This document shows, one piece after another, positions 10,452-19,203 of a stretch of 64,000 nucleotides of DNA. Position 1 is the first letter of the stretch. Each line of letters begins with the position of its first letter. The DNA lies in contig NZ_JALKBF010000001.1 of the NCBI RefSeq assembly GCF_023016085.1, positions 1,426,001 through 1,490,000 of the forward strand, written 5' to 3'. This stretch comes from Aliiroseovarius sp. F47248L (GTDB lineage: Bacteria > Pseudomonadota > Alphaproteobacteria > Rhodobacterales > Rhodobacteraceae). The notes under the pieces are model-generated. The model made no database searches. It was not told where the DNA came from and saw only the letters and a program-made list of their open reading frames with translations. The position numbers and the translations under genes were made by a program.

Positions 10452-10610
10452 ATGCTGGTCATCGCGGCGCTTATCTTCGGGGCATTAGTTGGCGTTATGC
10501 GCGCCCGCAAACGGGGCGGCAATCGGCTGGACATCGCGCAATACGCCGCCGTTCATGCCCTTGGGTTTGCCTTGATCGCCCTCTTCGCCTCGATCTTCAT
10601 CAGCCGCTAG
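10452..10610 (+). CDS. Small two-helix membrane protein
   Basis: A 52-residue open frame between the DUF2927 gene and the VWA gene, 9 bp upstream of the latter. It encodes MLVIAALIFGALVGVMRARK, then a positively charged, polar linker RGGNRLDIAQ, then a second hydrophobic helix ending AFALIALFASIFISR-like. GAGGCAGAT precedes the ATG. The regular two-helix design and tight spacing to the next gene support expression. There is no known function, but a membrane anchor for the MoxR/VWA system is possible. Confidence 0.65.
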   Translation: MLVIAALIFGALVGVMRARKRGGNRLDIAQYAAVHALGFALIALFASIFISR

Positions 10611-10619
10611 GTCCGACCG

Positions 10620-11804
10620 ATGTTCCTGCCCTTCTTCGAAAGCCTGCGCGCAAGCAAAGTGCCGGTCTCGCTGCGCGAATTTCTCGCGTTTCTGGAAGCG
10701 ATGAAGGCCGGGCTGGTCACCTATGACATCGAGGGGTTTTATTACCTTGCCCGCGTTGCGATGGTGAAGGACGAACGCAACCTCGACAAATTCGACCGCG
10801 CGTTTTCGATGACATTTGAAGCGCTTGAAGCGATTTCCGCCGAGCAAATGCTGGAAGCCGTGGATATCCCGCAGGAATGGCTGGACAAGATGGCCGAGAA
10901 ATTCCTGACCGATGAGGAAAAGGCCGAGATCGAGGCGCTTGGCGGGTTCGACAAGCTGATGGAAACCCTGAAAGAGCGTCTGAAGGAACAGGAAGGGCGT
11001 CATCAGGGCGGTAACAAATGGATCGGGACCGCCGGCACCTCGCCCTTCGGCGCTTACGGCTACAACCCCGAAGGCGTGCGGATCGGGCAGGACAAATCTC
11101 GCCATCAACGCGCGGTGAAGGTCTGGGACAAACGCGAGTTTCGCAATCTGGACGACTCGGTCGAGCTGGGCACGCGCAACATCAAGGTCGCCCTGAAACG
11201 CCTGCGCAACTGGGCGCGGGATGGGGCGCATGAAGAGCTTGATCTGGACGGCACCATTCGCGCCACCGCCGAACACGGCTATCTTGACGTGAAAACCCGG
11301 CCTGAACGGCACAACGCGGTGAAAGTCCTGTTGTTTCTGGATGTTGGCGGATCAATGGACCCGCATATCAAGGTCGTCGAAGAGTTGTTTTCCGCCGCCC
11401 GCGCCGAGTTCAAGCATCTGGAATACTACTATTTCCACAACTGCCTTTACGAAGGTGTGTGGCGCGACAATGCGCGGCGCTGGACCGATCAGATCCCCAC
11501 ATGGGAGGTGCTGCGCACTTATGGGTCCGACTATAAGTGCATCTTCGTCGGTGATGCGTCGATGAGCCCGTATGAGGTCGCCTATCGTGGTGGGGCGAAC
11601 GAGCATTGGAATGATGAGCCCGGTCAGGTCTGGCTGGAACGCGCCCGCGAACAATGGCCCGACAACCTGTGGATCAACCCACTGCCCGAACATCACTGGC
11701 GCTATACCCAGTCGGTGCAGATGATCAACCAGATTTTTGAGGGCCGCATGGTCCCGATGACGCTTGAAGGGATCGAGCGCGGGATGAAAGAATTGGGCCG
11801 CTAA
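10620..11804 (+). CDS. VWA-domain (CoxE-like) protein, partner of MoxR
   Basis: A 394-residue CoxE-like protein. The N-terminal ~210 residues are a helical region (LREFLAFLEAMKAGL and EEKAEIEALGGFDKLMETLKE). The C-terminal half is a von Willebrand A domain with the metal-site segment VLLFLDVGGSMDPHIK near residue 240. The canonical DxSxS is DxGxS here. The later metal-site aspartate is probably in FVGDASMSPYE. CoxE-type VWA proteins act with MoxR ATPases in maturation of metalloenzymes such as CO dehydrogenase. The MoxR ATPase at 6306 is the likely partner. Confidence 0.85.
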   Translation: MFLPFFESLRASKVPVSLREFLAFLEAMKAGLVTYDIEGFYYLARVAMVKDERNLDKFDRAFSMTFEALEAISAEQMLEAVDIPQEWLDKMAEKFLTDEEKAEIEALGGFDKLMETLKERLKEQEGRHQGGNKWIGTAGTSPFGAYGYNPEGVRIGQDKSRHQRAVKVWDKREFRNLDDSVELGTRNIKVALKRLRNWARDGAHEELDLDGTIRATAEHGYLDVKTRPERHNAVKVLLFLDVGGSMDPHIKVVEELFSAARAEFKHLEYYYFHNCLYEGVWRDNARRWTDQIPTWEVLRTYGSDYKCIFVGDASMSPYEVAYRGGANEHWNDEPGQVWLERAREQWPDNLWINPLPEHHWRYTQSVQMINQIFEGRMVPMTLEGIERGMKELGR

Positions 11805-11858
11805 ACGACGGAAGTTCTGCGCCCACGCGTTCAAGACCCAACCGGCAAGGAAACCGCG

Positions 11859-12233
11859 ATGTTTTCATTTATCAAACGCATCTGGGGCGCGGCCCCAATT
11901 GCGACGCTTATTCTGGCGGTCGCCTTGGCAATGAGCGTCTTTTTTGCCGTCCGAACAACCGCCAGCTGGATATACTGGAACGACCCCGCCCATATCGACC
12001 AACCGATCGAGGGATGGATGACCGCAAGATACGTTGCCTATTCGTGGGATGTCCCGCGACAGGTGATGTTTGAGGCATTGCAACTGGGCCAACCGGGTGA
12101 TGGCCCAAGCAGTCTGCGCCGACTTGCCGAGGCTCGCGGTATCCCGCTGGACGTTATGATCGCCGATCTGGAAGCCGCCATTGCCGCGCACCGCGCCTCT
12201 CAAGCTGACAGCGAAACCGGTGGGGGCCAATGA
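11859..12233 (+). CDS. Hypothetical single-pass membrane protein
   Basis: A 124-residue protein with one hydrophobic helix at about residues 11-31 (APIATLILAVALAMSVFFAV). A soluble domain follows, containing WNDPAHIDQPIEGWMTARYVAYSW and a helical C-terminus rich in alanine (DVMIADLEAAIAAHRASQ). It overlaps the start of the DedA gene by 4 bp (ATGA), so the two are translationally coupled. I do not recognise the family. Coupling to DedA suggests a shared membrane role. Confidence 0.75.
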   Translation: MFSFIKRIWGAAPIATLILAVALAMSVFFAVRTTASWIYWNDPAHIDQPIEGWMTARYVAYSWDVPRQVMFEALQLGQPGDGPSSLRRLAEARGIPLDVMIADLEAAIAAHRASQADSETGGGQ

Positions 12234-12865
12234 TCACCACCGAAGCCATCTTTGCCCTGCTCTTGGACTATGGCCCTATCGTGGTTTTCCTCTCGGCCTT
12301 TCTGTCGTGTCTCGCGCTTCCCATCCCCACCTCTCTGATGATGCTGGCCGGCGGCGCGTTTGCGGCGGCGGGGGATCTTTCGCTGGCAAATGTCATGCTT
12401 TCTGCCTTTGTGGGCGCGGTCATAGGGGATCAGACAGGCTATGCGATTGGCCGATTTGGCGGGGCAAGCGCCCTGCAATGGCTGGCACGCACGCCCGCAA
12501 AACGAACCATATTGGAAAGGGCGCGCGCCTTCGTGGACAAATACGGCGGCACTGGCGTTTTTCTGTCGACATGGGCCGTCGCACCCTTGGGGCCATGGGT
12601 CAATTTCGTGGCTGGCGCAACCGGACTGGGTTGGGTGCGATTTGCGGTTTGGGATATTCTTGGGGAAACGATCTGGGTCAGCCTTTATGTTGGGCTGGGC
12701 TATGGGTTTGCATCCCGCATCGAAAGTCTGGCAGCCCTTCTTGGCAATATCGCGGGGCTTCTGGTCGCCGTGATCGTCGCGGTGGTGATGTTGGTTTGGA
12801 TCCGCGCTGTCCTGAAAGCGAAAGATGCGCAAGAGGCGCTGAAATCCGACGCCTTGTCGCGTTAA
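12230..12865 (+). CDS. DedA-family membrane protein
   Basis: A 211-residue integral membrane protein of the DedA/SNARE-associated family, thought to translocate undecaprenyl phosphate or other lipids across the inner membrane. It has four to five hydrophobic segments. The family signatures are FLSCLALPIPTSLMMLAGGAFAAAG near residue 24, GDQTGYAIGRFGG near residue 64 and FLSTWAVAPLGPWVNFVAGA, the re-entrant region with essential charged and polar residues. It starts inside the preceding small membrane gene. Confidence 0.88.
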   Translation: MITTEAIFALLLDYGPIVVFLSAFLSCLALPIPTSLMMLAGGAFAAAGDLSLANVMLSAFVGAVIGDQTGYAIGRFGGASALQWLARTPAKRTILERARAFVDKYGGTGVFLSTWAVAPLGPWVNFVAGATGLGWVRFAVWDILGETIWVSLYVGLGYGFASRIESLAALLGNIAGLLVAVIVAVVMLVWIRAVLKAKDAQEALKSDALSR

Positions 12866-12904
12866 TCCCTTTCCAGCGGATAAAATAGCACCCATATAAC
12901 GCCT

Positions 12905-13588
12905 ATGTTGAAGCTGATCCCCATTCTTCTGCCGATCGCGTATGGCCTTTTGCTCTACCATTTCTCGGTCTGGCGCACCCATCGCGAGTTGGACGCCCAA
13001 TCGACGCGGTTGGCCGATCCGAAGCTGAAGGCGCTGACGGACCGGATGGCAGCGTCACTGGAGATCGTAGACATTCCGGTTCATATCTACGAGATTGACC
13101 CGGTGAACGGGCTGGCCGCGCCAGACGGCCGGATTTTCATCACCCGCGGGTTTTTCAATGAATATCGGCAAGGGCGCGTTACGGCCGAAGAAATGGCAAG
13201 CGTGATTGCGCACGAGCTTGGCCACGTGGCATTGGGACATGCGCGCAAGCGGATGATCGACTTTTCCGGTCAAAATGCCCTGCGCACGGTCCTGTCGATG
13301 ATGATCTCGCGCTTTCTGCCCGGCGCGGGTGTCTATATCGCGCGGTTTCTGACACGGCTTGTTGCCGCAGGTCTGAGCCGCAGCGATGAATACGAGGCCG
13401 ATGCCTATGCGACCGCGCTTTTGATCAGGTCCGGGATAGGGTCCGAGGCGCAGAAATCATTGTTTGGCAAGCTGGACGCGCTGACCAAAAACCGCGCTGG
13501 GGTTATGCCCGCGTGGTTGATGAGTCACCCGAAAACTGCCGAGCGGATCGCGGCTATTGAAAAGAACGAAGCCAAATGGGTGCGGTGA
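12905..13588 (+). CDS. M48-family metallopeptidase
   Basis: A 227-residue peptidase with the zinc motif VIAHELGHVALGHARK near residue 99 (HExxH) and the third ligand glutamate likely in SDEYEADAYA near residue 160. The N-terminus is hydrophobic (LKLIPILLPIAYGLLLYHFSV), consistent with a signal anchor, so the catalytic domain probably faces the periplasm or is membrane-associated. BepA/HtpX relatives degrade misfolded envelope proteins. It is 39 bp downstream of dedA and likely part of the same transcript. Confidence 0.88.
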   Translation: MLKLIPILLPIAYGLLLYHFSVWRTHRELDAQSTRLADPKLKALTDRMAASLEIVDIPVHIYEIDPVNGLAAPDGRIFITRGFFNEYRQGRVTAEEMASVIAHELGHVALGHARKRMIDFSGQNALRTVLSMMISRFLPGAGVYIARFLTRLVAAGLSRSDEYEADAYATALLIRSGIGSEAQKSLFGKLDALTKNRAGVMPAWLMSHPKTAERIAAIEKNEAKWVR

Positions 13589-13593
13589 GGCAG

Positions 13594-13710
13594 TAAGGGG
13601 CGTCGCCCCTCTGCGCGTGCGCGCAAGGCTCCGCCCGTTCTGCGGGCGAAATGGTCCCCCGGACCATTTCCGGGAAGCCCTTGAACCCCCAGGATATTTA
13701 TGGCCAGAAG
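13594..13710. repeat. Multi-hairpin intergenic element of Rhodobacterales type
   Basis: The gap between the M48 gene and the convergent PIN gene holds three adjacent inverted repeats: AGGGGCGTCGCCCCT (13596-13610), CGCCCGTTCTGCGGGCG (13632-13648) and AATGGTCC...GGACCATT (13650-13668). They are followed by CCCCCAGGATATTTATGGCCAGAAG (13686-13710). This string and the hairpin-rich arrangement are familiar from many Rhodobacterales intergenic regions. It may act as a bidirectional transcription end or a mobile RNA-level element. Being a repeat is from recognition, and I cannot count copies here. Confidence 0.55.
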
Positions 13711-13719
13711 AAACGCTGG

Positions 13720-14268
13720 TCAGAGCCGTGCTTCAAGCGCTTTGCCCAATCTTGGCAGGCGTGCTTTTTTCATCAGGCGACGGATCGTCCAATCCTCGCC
13801 GGACAGGGTGCGGGCTTGAGTCAAAACACGGTCCGCCACACGGCACATACCGTCGGGATTCTGGTCCAGAAATATGCAGAGAAAGGGATCGGGACTTTCA
13901 CGGCGCAGCCCTTCCTCGGCCAGCGTATGGCGGGGGAAATCGGCGTTGTTCATGGTCAACAGCACATCCGCCCCGCCTGCTATGGCGGCGGCCAGCACGT
14001 GAATGTCGTTTTCATCGGGCAGCCAAAGGCGTCTAAGGTCCCCATCACGGGGTTGAATACCGGCATCCGGCCATCGGTCGCGCAGCAACGCGATTTCAGC
14101 GCGCGCGACGCTCTCCTGATCCGGGCCAAGCTTAGCGGCAGCTCTTGCCCATTCTTCCAGTATGCGTGGCGACCACAGGGGGGTGAAAAACCCCTCCTGC
14201 GCCGCGCCCAACACCATCTCGCGCATCACCGTCGGGTAAAGCACGCAGGCGTCGATCAGGACTTTCAT
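13720..14268 (-). CDS. PIN-domain ribonuclease-like protein
   Basis: A 182-residue PIN-fold protein. MKVLIDACVLYPTV at the N-terminus carries the first acidic residue (DxC). ENDIHVLAAAIAGGADVLLTMNNADFP near residue 100 has the conserved D-x-H-x-x-x-A-A and T-x-N-x-x-D-F of VapC-like nucleases. The ATG at 14268 overlaps the stop of the RlmI-type gene (ATGA). The longer frame opening at 14448 lies wholly inside that gene. No VapB-type antitoxin is adjacent, so it may be a lone PIN ribonuclease. Confidence 0.82.
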   Translation of the reverse strand: MKVLIDACVLYPTVMREMVLGAAQEGFFTPLWSPRILEEWARAAAKLGPDQESVARAEIALLRDRWPDAGIQPRDGDLRRLWLPDENDIHVLAAAIAGGADVLLTMNNADFPRHTLAEEGLRRESPDPFLCIFLDQNPDGMCRVADRVLTQARTLSGEDWTIRRLMKKARLPRLGKALEARL

Positions 14269-15479
14269 GGCAGCAGCCGGAAGAACAGCGCCTTCAGGTA
14301 GCCACTTTCGGCCAGTTGCGGGTGCATCGGGTGATCTGCGCCCGCAAAGCCGGTGTGGATCAACTGGCTGGCCCGTCCGGCCCGGCCGATGCCCCGGATG
14401 GACGCGGCGCGGAACTTGTCGATTGTCGCGGCGTGCGAACACGAGCACAGGGCGAGGTATCCACCGGGGGCCACCAGAGGTGCTGCCAATCGCGCAAGCC
14501 GCTCATAGGCGCGCAATCCGGGTTCCAGCGCCTTTTTTGACGGCGCAAAGGCTGGCGGGTCGCAGATGACAACGTCGAACGTCTGGTTTTCTTCAGCCAG
14601 TGCGGTCAGCACTTCGAAGGCATCGCCCTGTGCCGTTGTGAACCGATCCTCGGCGCCCATCTGGCGCGCGCCCTCTTCCGCCAATGCAAGCGCGGGGGCT
14701 GAACCATCGACTGCCACCGCATGCGTCGCCCCTGCCGCAAGGGCGGCCAGAGAAAACCCTCCGACATGTGAAAACACATCCAGCACACGTGCCCCTTTGG
14801 ACAGACCTGCTGCAAAAGCGTGGTTGGGACGTTGATCAAAGAACAACCCTGTTTTCTGCCCACCCGTCAAATCGGCCATATAGGTGGCCCCGTTCATCGG
14901 CACCGCGACAGGTGCGTCGGGCGTTTGACCATGCAGCACCGCGTTCTGATCGTCCAACCCTTCCAGTCCGCGTGCGCGTCCCGAGGCATTTTTCAGGATT
15001 GTTGTGACACCCGTCACCTGCGCAAGTGCGGCGGCAAGATCGTCTAACAATACCTCGGCCCAGGCGGCGTTGGGTTGGATCACGGCAGTGTCACCAAACC
15101 GATCGATGATGACACCCGGAAGCCCGTCAGCCTCGGCATGGATCAGACGGTAAAAAGGAGCGTCAAACAGTGTTTCGCGATGGGCTAAGGCCGCTGAAAG
15201 GCGTGCGGCCAACCAGGTTCGGTCGATCACAGCATCCGGGTCGCGGTCGAGCATCCGGGCGATAATCCGCGAATCGGGATTCACTGCAACCATGCCCAAC
15301 GGATCACGTGCGGCATCTTCCAACCGGGCAATTGCACCTGCTTCGATCTTTTTCGTTCGCCGATCCGTCACCAGTTCATTGTCGAACACCCATGGTGCCC
15401 CATGTCGAATGGCGCGTGCATTGGCTTTCGGTTTCAATCGGATCGTGACGCGGCCTGCGTCGTCTGTGGCATCCGCCAT
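14265..15479 (-). CDS. Class I SAM-dependent rRNA methyltransferase, RlmI-type
   Basis: A 404-residue PUA plus Rossmann methyltransferase like RlmI, which makes m5C1962 in 23S rRNA. The N-terminal ~70 residues are the PUA domain (RLKPKANARAIRHGAPWVFDNE). SAM-binding motif I is RVLDVFSHVGGFSLAALAAG near residue 230, motif IV is VVICDPPAFAPSKKAL near residue 308 and ALCSCSHA near residue 350 is motif VI with the catalytic cysteine. Its stop overlaps the PIN gene start. Confidence 0.9.
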   Translation of the reverse strand: MADATDDAGRVTIRLKPKANARAIRHGAPWVFDNELVTDRRTKKIEAGAIARLEDAARDPLGMVAVNPDSRIIARMLDRDPDAVIDRTWLAARLSAALAHRETLFDAPFYRLIHAEADGLPGVIIDRFGDTAVIQPNAAWAEVLLDDLAAALAQVTGVTTILKNASGRARGLEGLDDQNAVLHGQTPDAPVAVPMNGATYMADLTGGQKTGLFFDQRPNHAFAAGLSKGARVLDVFSHVGGFSLAALAAGATHAVAVDGSAPALALAEEGARQMGAEDRFTTAQGDAFEVLTALAEENQTFDVVICDPPAFAPSKKALEPGLRAYERLARLAAPLVAPGGYLALCSCSHAATIDKFRAASIRGIGRAGRASQLIHTGFAGADHPMHPQLAESGYLKALFFRLLP

Positions 15480-15583
15480 GGATCGGTCTTTCTGTTTGCT
15501 GTATTTTGTCCTGACTAGCCCCTGCGCCCACAGTTTGAAAGGCAGAATGCCGGGTCGCGGGGCGAATCATATTGGAATAAGGT

Positions 15584-15597
15584 TGTTAGCGCTATCA
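15584..15597. promoter_or_regulatory. LacI-family operator-like palindrome upstream of edd
   Basis: TGTTAGC|GCTATCA, a 14-bp palindrome with one mismatch and a central CG, lies 72 bp before the edd start codon. LacI-family sugar regulators in alphaproteobacteria bind sites of this shape (TGNTANCGNTANCA). The promoter between the RlmI-type gene and edd is in this 189-bp spacer. The regulator is not encoded in the window. Confidence 0.55.
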
Positions 15598-15668
15598 TTT
15601 CCTGCTAGAAGCCACTTGAACCCAACCATCTGTGCCATTTTGCCAAGATGAGGAACAGGAACGCAGCC

Positions 15669-17474
15669 ATGACCCTGAACAGCGATCTTCTGAAGGTAAC
15701 CGAGCGGATCACAACCCGTTCCAAGGACACGCGCCAGACCTATCTGGATAAGATAAACCGTGCAGCCGAGGACGGGCCACGTCGCGGACATCTTAGCTGC
15801 TCGGGTCAAGCCCACGCCTATGCCGGGGCGGGACAGGATCAGGGCCGACTGGCCGAAGGACGTGCGCCCAACCTGGGTATCGTCACCGCCTATAATGACA
15901 TGCTGTCTGCCCACGCACCTTTTGCAACCTATCCCGACCTGATCAAACGCATCGCGCGTGAAGAAGGTGCAACAGCTCAGGTGGCCGGTGGTGTGCCGGC
16001 CATGTGCGATGGCGTGACTCAGGGTGAAACCGGAATGGAGTTGAGTCTGTTTTCGCGCGATGTGATCGCGTTGGCCTCGTCCGTCGCACTCAGCCACAAC
16101 ACGTTTGATGCCGCACTTTTCCTTGGCGTTTGCGACAAGATCGTTCCCGGTCTGGTCATCGCCGCGGCCAGTTTCGGGCATATCCCCGCGGTGTTCCTGC
16201 CTGCCGGTCCGATGACATCGGGTCTGTCCAACGACGAAAAGGCTAAGGTCCGTACCCAATTCGCCACTGGCGAAGTGGGCCGCAAAGAGTTGATGGCGGC
16301 CGAGATGGCAGCCTATCATGGCCCCGGCACCTGCACATTTTACGGCACGGCCAACACCAACCAGATGCTGATGGAGTTTATGGGGCTACACCTGCCCGGT
16401 GCTTCGTTCGTGACACCCCACACCGATTTGCGTGACGCGTTGACCGCCGAGGGTACGCGCCGTGCGTTGGCAATCACCAAGGACGGCGCGGCGGGTTTCA
16501 TTCCTGCAGGGCATGTGCTGGATGAAAAGGCCTTTGTGAACGGGCTGGTAGGTCTGATGGCCACAGGCGGGTCGACCAATCTTGTGTTGCACCTGCCTGC
16601 CATGGCGCGGGCGGCGGGCATCATCCTGACGCTTGAAGATTTCGCCGATATTTCGGCCATCGTGCCTTTGATGGCGCGGGTTTATCCCAACGGTCTGGCT
16701 GATGTGAACCATTTCCACGCCGCCGGCGGTCTTGGTTATATGATTGGCGAACTGTTGGAGGCAGGTCTGCTGCACCCGGACGCCAAGACCATCATGGGCG
16801 ATCTGACCGCCTATACGCAGGAGCCGAAACTTGATGGGGACCGCGTGCGTTGGGAACCCGGCCCACGTGAAAGCCTGAACGACAAGATCCTGCGCCCGGC
16901 ATCCGACCCGTTCCAGAAAACCGGTGGGCTGGTACAATTGTCGGGCAATCTGGGTAAAGGCGTGATCAAGGTCTCGGCCGTCGATCCCGACCGGCACATC
17001 ATCGAAGCCCCGGCCCGCGTGTTCCACGATCAAGACAGCGTCAAAGCTGCCTTCAAAGCCGGAGAGCTTGAAGGCGACATGATTGTCGTCGTCCGTTTCC
17101 AAGGTCCGCGTGCCAACGGGATGCCAGAACTGCACGGTCTAACCCCCACTCTGTCGGTCTTACAACAACGAGGCCAACAGGTGGCGCTTGTCACTGATGG
17201 ACGGATGTCAGGTGCATCTGGCAAGGTTCCCGCCGCCATACACGTGGCCCCTGAGGCCGCCGATGGTGGCCCGATCGCACGCATTCGCGATGGCGACATT
17301 ATCCGTCTGGACGCAGACCGCGGCACGCTTGAGGTTCTGACAGAAGGTGCCATGGACCGCCCCGTCGTTCAGGTCGATCTAAGCGACAACACCGACGGCA
17401 TGGGCCGTGAACTTTTTGAGACCTTCCGTCGTGCGGCCCGACCCGCGACCGAAGGTGCCAGCACTCTGTCCTGA
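15669..17474 (+). CDS. edd: Phosphogluconate dehydratase
   Basis: A 601-residue dehydratase of the IlvD/Edd family. It converts 6-phosphogluconate to KDPG, the first unique step of the Entner-Doudoroff pathway. Start ATG 15669 gives the usual N-terminus [14 protein letters not shown]; an in-frame ATG lies 21 bp upstream. The family motifs include [15 protein letters not shown] near residue 70, [13 protein letters not shown] near residue 110 and [21 protein letters not shown] near residue 220, with iron-sulphur cysteines in MCDG, VCDK and TCTFYG. The gene pairs with eda, 11 bp downstream, in one operon. Confidence 0.97.
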   Translation: MTLNSDLLKVTERITTRSKDTRQTYLDKINRAAEDGPRRGHLSCSGQAHAYAGAGQDQGRLAEGRAPNLGIVTAYNDMLSAHAPFATYPDLIKRIAREEGATAQVAGGVPAMCDGVTQGETGMELSLFSRDVIALASSVALSHNTFDAALFLGVCDKIVPGLVIAAASFGHIPAVFLPAGPMTSGLSNDEKAKVRTQFATGEVGRKELMAAEMAAYHGPGTCTFYGTANTNQMLMEFMGLHLPGASFVTPHTDLRDALTAEGTRRALAITKDGAAGFIPAGHVLDEKAFVNGLVGLMATGGSTNLVLHLPAMARAAGIILTLEDFADISAIVPLMARVYPNGLADVNHFHAAGGLGYMIGELLEAGLLHPDAKTIMGDLTAYTQEPKLDGDRVRWEPGPRESLNDKILRPASDPFQKTGGLVQLSGNLGKGVIKVSAVDPDRHIIEAPARVFHDQDSVKAAFKAGELEGDMIVVVRFQGPRANGMPELHGLTPTLSVLQQRGQQVALVTDGRMSGASGKVPAAIHVAPEAADGGPIARIRDGDIIRLDADRGTLEVLTEGAMDRPVVQVDLSDNTDGMGRELFETFRRAARPATEGASTLS

Positions 17475-17485
17475 AGGAGACATCC

Positions 17486-18127
17486 ATGACCCCGCAAGAG
17501 GCAAGCATCGCCGCCGAGAAAATCTGCCGCCTGGCCCCGGTTGTCCCGGTTCTGGTCGTCGATCAAGTCGCCCACGCCACCCCTTTGGCGCAAGCACTGG
17601 TCGCAGGCGGATTGCCCGCACTTGAGGTGACTTTGCGCACCGACGTCGCACTTGAGGTGATCGCCGAAATGGCTCAGGTCGACGGTGGCGCAGTTGGGGC
17701 AGGCACGCTTTTGACGTCTAAGGACGTTGAAAACGCAAAGAAAGCGGGTGCAACCTTTGGGGTATCCCCCGGTACAACCGACCGTCTGCTGGACGCGTGC
17801 GAAGCCAATGATTTGCCACTTTTGCCCGGTGCAGCCTCCGCGTCTGAAGCCATGCGTCTTTTGGAACGTGGCTACACGGTGCAGAAATTCTTCCCCGCCG
17901 AAGCCGCCGGAGGAGCACCATTTCTGAAATCGCTTGCCTCGCCTCTGCCGCAGATCCGATTCTGCCCCACAGGAGGTGTCAGCCTGAAAAACGCAATGGA
18001 CTATCTGTCCTTGCCCAATACGCTGTGCGTCGGTGGATCATGGGTGGCTCCGGGTGATCTGGTGAAATCCGGCGACTGGGCGGGGATCACGCGACTTGCG
18101 ACCCAAGCGGCGCAGCTTGGTCGCTGA
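17486..18127 (+). CDS. eda: KDPG aldolase (bifunctional KDPG/KHG aldolase)
   Basis: A 213-residue class I aldolase that splits KDPG into pyruvate and glyceraldehyde-3-phosphate, completing the Entner-Doudoroff pathway. The Schiff-base lysine is in the VQKFFPAEAAGG stretch near residue 133, and the active-site glutamate is in ALEVTLRT near residue 46 (PALEVTLRTDVAL). FCPTGGVSLKNAMDYL near residue 156 is the phosphate-binding region. AAGGAGACATCC precedes the ATG. Confidence 0.96.
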   Translation: MTPQEASIAAEKICRLAPVVPVLVVDQVAHATPLAQALVAGGLPALEVTLRTDVALEVIAEMAQVDGGAVGAGTLLTSKDVENAKKAGATFGVSPGTTDRLLDACEANDLPLLPGAASASEAMRLLERGYTVQKFFPAEAAGGAPFLKSLASPLPQIRFCPTGGVSLKNAMDYLSLPNTLCVGGSWVAPGDLVKSGDWAGITRLATQAAQLGR

Positions 18128-18133
18128 ACGCGA

Positions 18134-18162
18134 GGAAAACGGGGCGTGGTGCCCCGTTCCTC
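18134..18162. terminator. Bidirectional terminator between eda and the CorA-type gene
   Basis: AACGGGGC (18138-18145) and GCCCCGTT (18151-18158) form an 8-bp stem around GTGGT. GAGG and CCTC outside it extend the stem with a small bulge. It sits in the gap between two convergent genes. Confidence 0.65.
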
Positions 18163-18168
18163 AATGGC

Positions 18169-19176
18169 CTAGAGCCATTTCATCAACCTGAAAATGGCGA
18201 TCTCGACAACCAGAAGCACTGCGATAGCCCCGCTGAATATCCAGAACGCGTTGTTATTATCGACCCCCGGCATGCCACCGACATTGATCCCCAGTAGCCC
18301 GGTAAAAAAGGACAGCGGTAGGAAGATCGCCGACACCACCGCCAGCACGTAGAGGGTGCGATTGGTCTTCTCCGCAAGTTCGTTGACGATGTCGTCCTTG
18401 ATCACCAAGGCGCGTTCCTTCGACTGGTCCAGTTCTTCGATATATCCGATCACCTGATCAGTGGTTTCGCGCAGACTGGTGCGCCAGGTGTCACCTGCCC
18501 AGGCGGGTGGGTCCGTCAGCAACTCGCCCATCGCCGCGCGCTGTGGCGCAAGATAACGGCGCAGGATCACGGATTTCTGGCGCATTTCGACGACAGTCCT
18601 GCGTGTCTCGGACGCATCACGATCAGCGAGATTGCTTTCGATGTCATCAATCTCGTCTTCGATGCCGTCAATCGTTGGACTGATCCGTTCATTGACGCGG
18701 GCAATTAGGCGGACATAGGTCTCGGCAATTGTCGCCGGTCCAGTGCCATGATCGACCAATGCAGCCAGAATGTCGCGCACACTTTGCAGACGTTGGTCGC
18801 GCAAGGTGATTACCCGCGCGCCATCGGACCATATGCGCAAAGCGATCATGTCCTCGGACCGTTGCCCTGGGTTCAGATTGGTGCCTCGTATCACCGTGGT
18901 CAGCCCGGTCTTACCGTGAAAGACACGGGGGCGGGTTTCTTCGGCCAGCAGCGCCTCGGCGGTGGCGGGAGACAGGCCGCTTTGCTGGCGGACCCAGTCC
19001 TGCACCCGCGCGTTGGCACGGTCCAGATGCACCCAGATCGGACCATCTGTGTCGCGCCATCGCTCGACCATCTGCCAGTCGGCAAATGCGCCGTGCCCGT
19101 CGCCGGTCAGGGTGATGGCAAAAACCAAACCGTCATCTTCGGGCGCGTCGGTAGCGGGAAGTTCGTATTCGCTCAT
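18169..19176 (-). CDS. CorA/ZntB-type divalent metal ion transporter
   Basis: A 335-residue protein with a long soluble N-terminus and two C-terminal membrane helices (LYVLAVVSAIFLPLSFFTGLLG and WIFSGAIAVLLVVEIAIF). The pore loop reads GINVGGMPG, so the canonical GMN is GIN, the variant seen in ZntB-type zinc transporters. The helical stalk includes ERISPTIDGIEDEIDDIES, as in CorA-family pentamers. ZntB imports or exports zinc, while CorA imports magnesium. I favour ZntB but cannot prove the ion. Confidence 0.85.
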   Translation of the reverse strand: MSEYELPATDAPEDDGLVFAITLTGDGHGAFADWQMVERWRDTDGPIWVHLDRANARVQDWVRQQSGLSPATAEALLAEETRPRVFHGKTGLTTVIRGTNLNPGQRSEDMIALRIWSDGARVITLRDQRLQSVRDILAALVDHGTGPATIAETYVRLIARVNERISPTIDGIEDEIDDIESNLADRDASETRRTVVEMRQKSVILRRYLAPQRAAMGELLTDPPAWAGDTWRTSLRETTDQVIGYIEELDQSKERALVIKDDIVNELAEKTNRTLYVLAVVSAIFLPLSFFTGLLGINVGGMPGVDNNNAFWIFSGAIAVLLVVEIAIFRLMKWL

Positions 19177-19203
19177 GGCTTGTTGCCCTTTTGCTTGGCC
19201 GCC

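Noticed and set aside
14449..15479. Overlapping frames inside the RlmI-type and other high-GC genes
   Set aside because: They follow the codon periodicity of the main genes and have no starts or motifs of their own.
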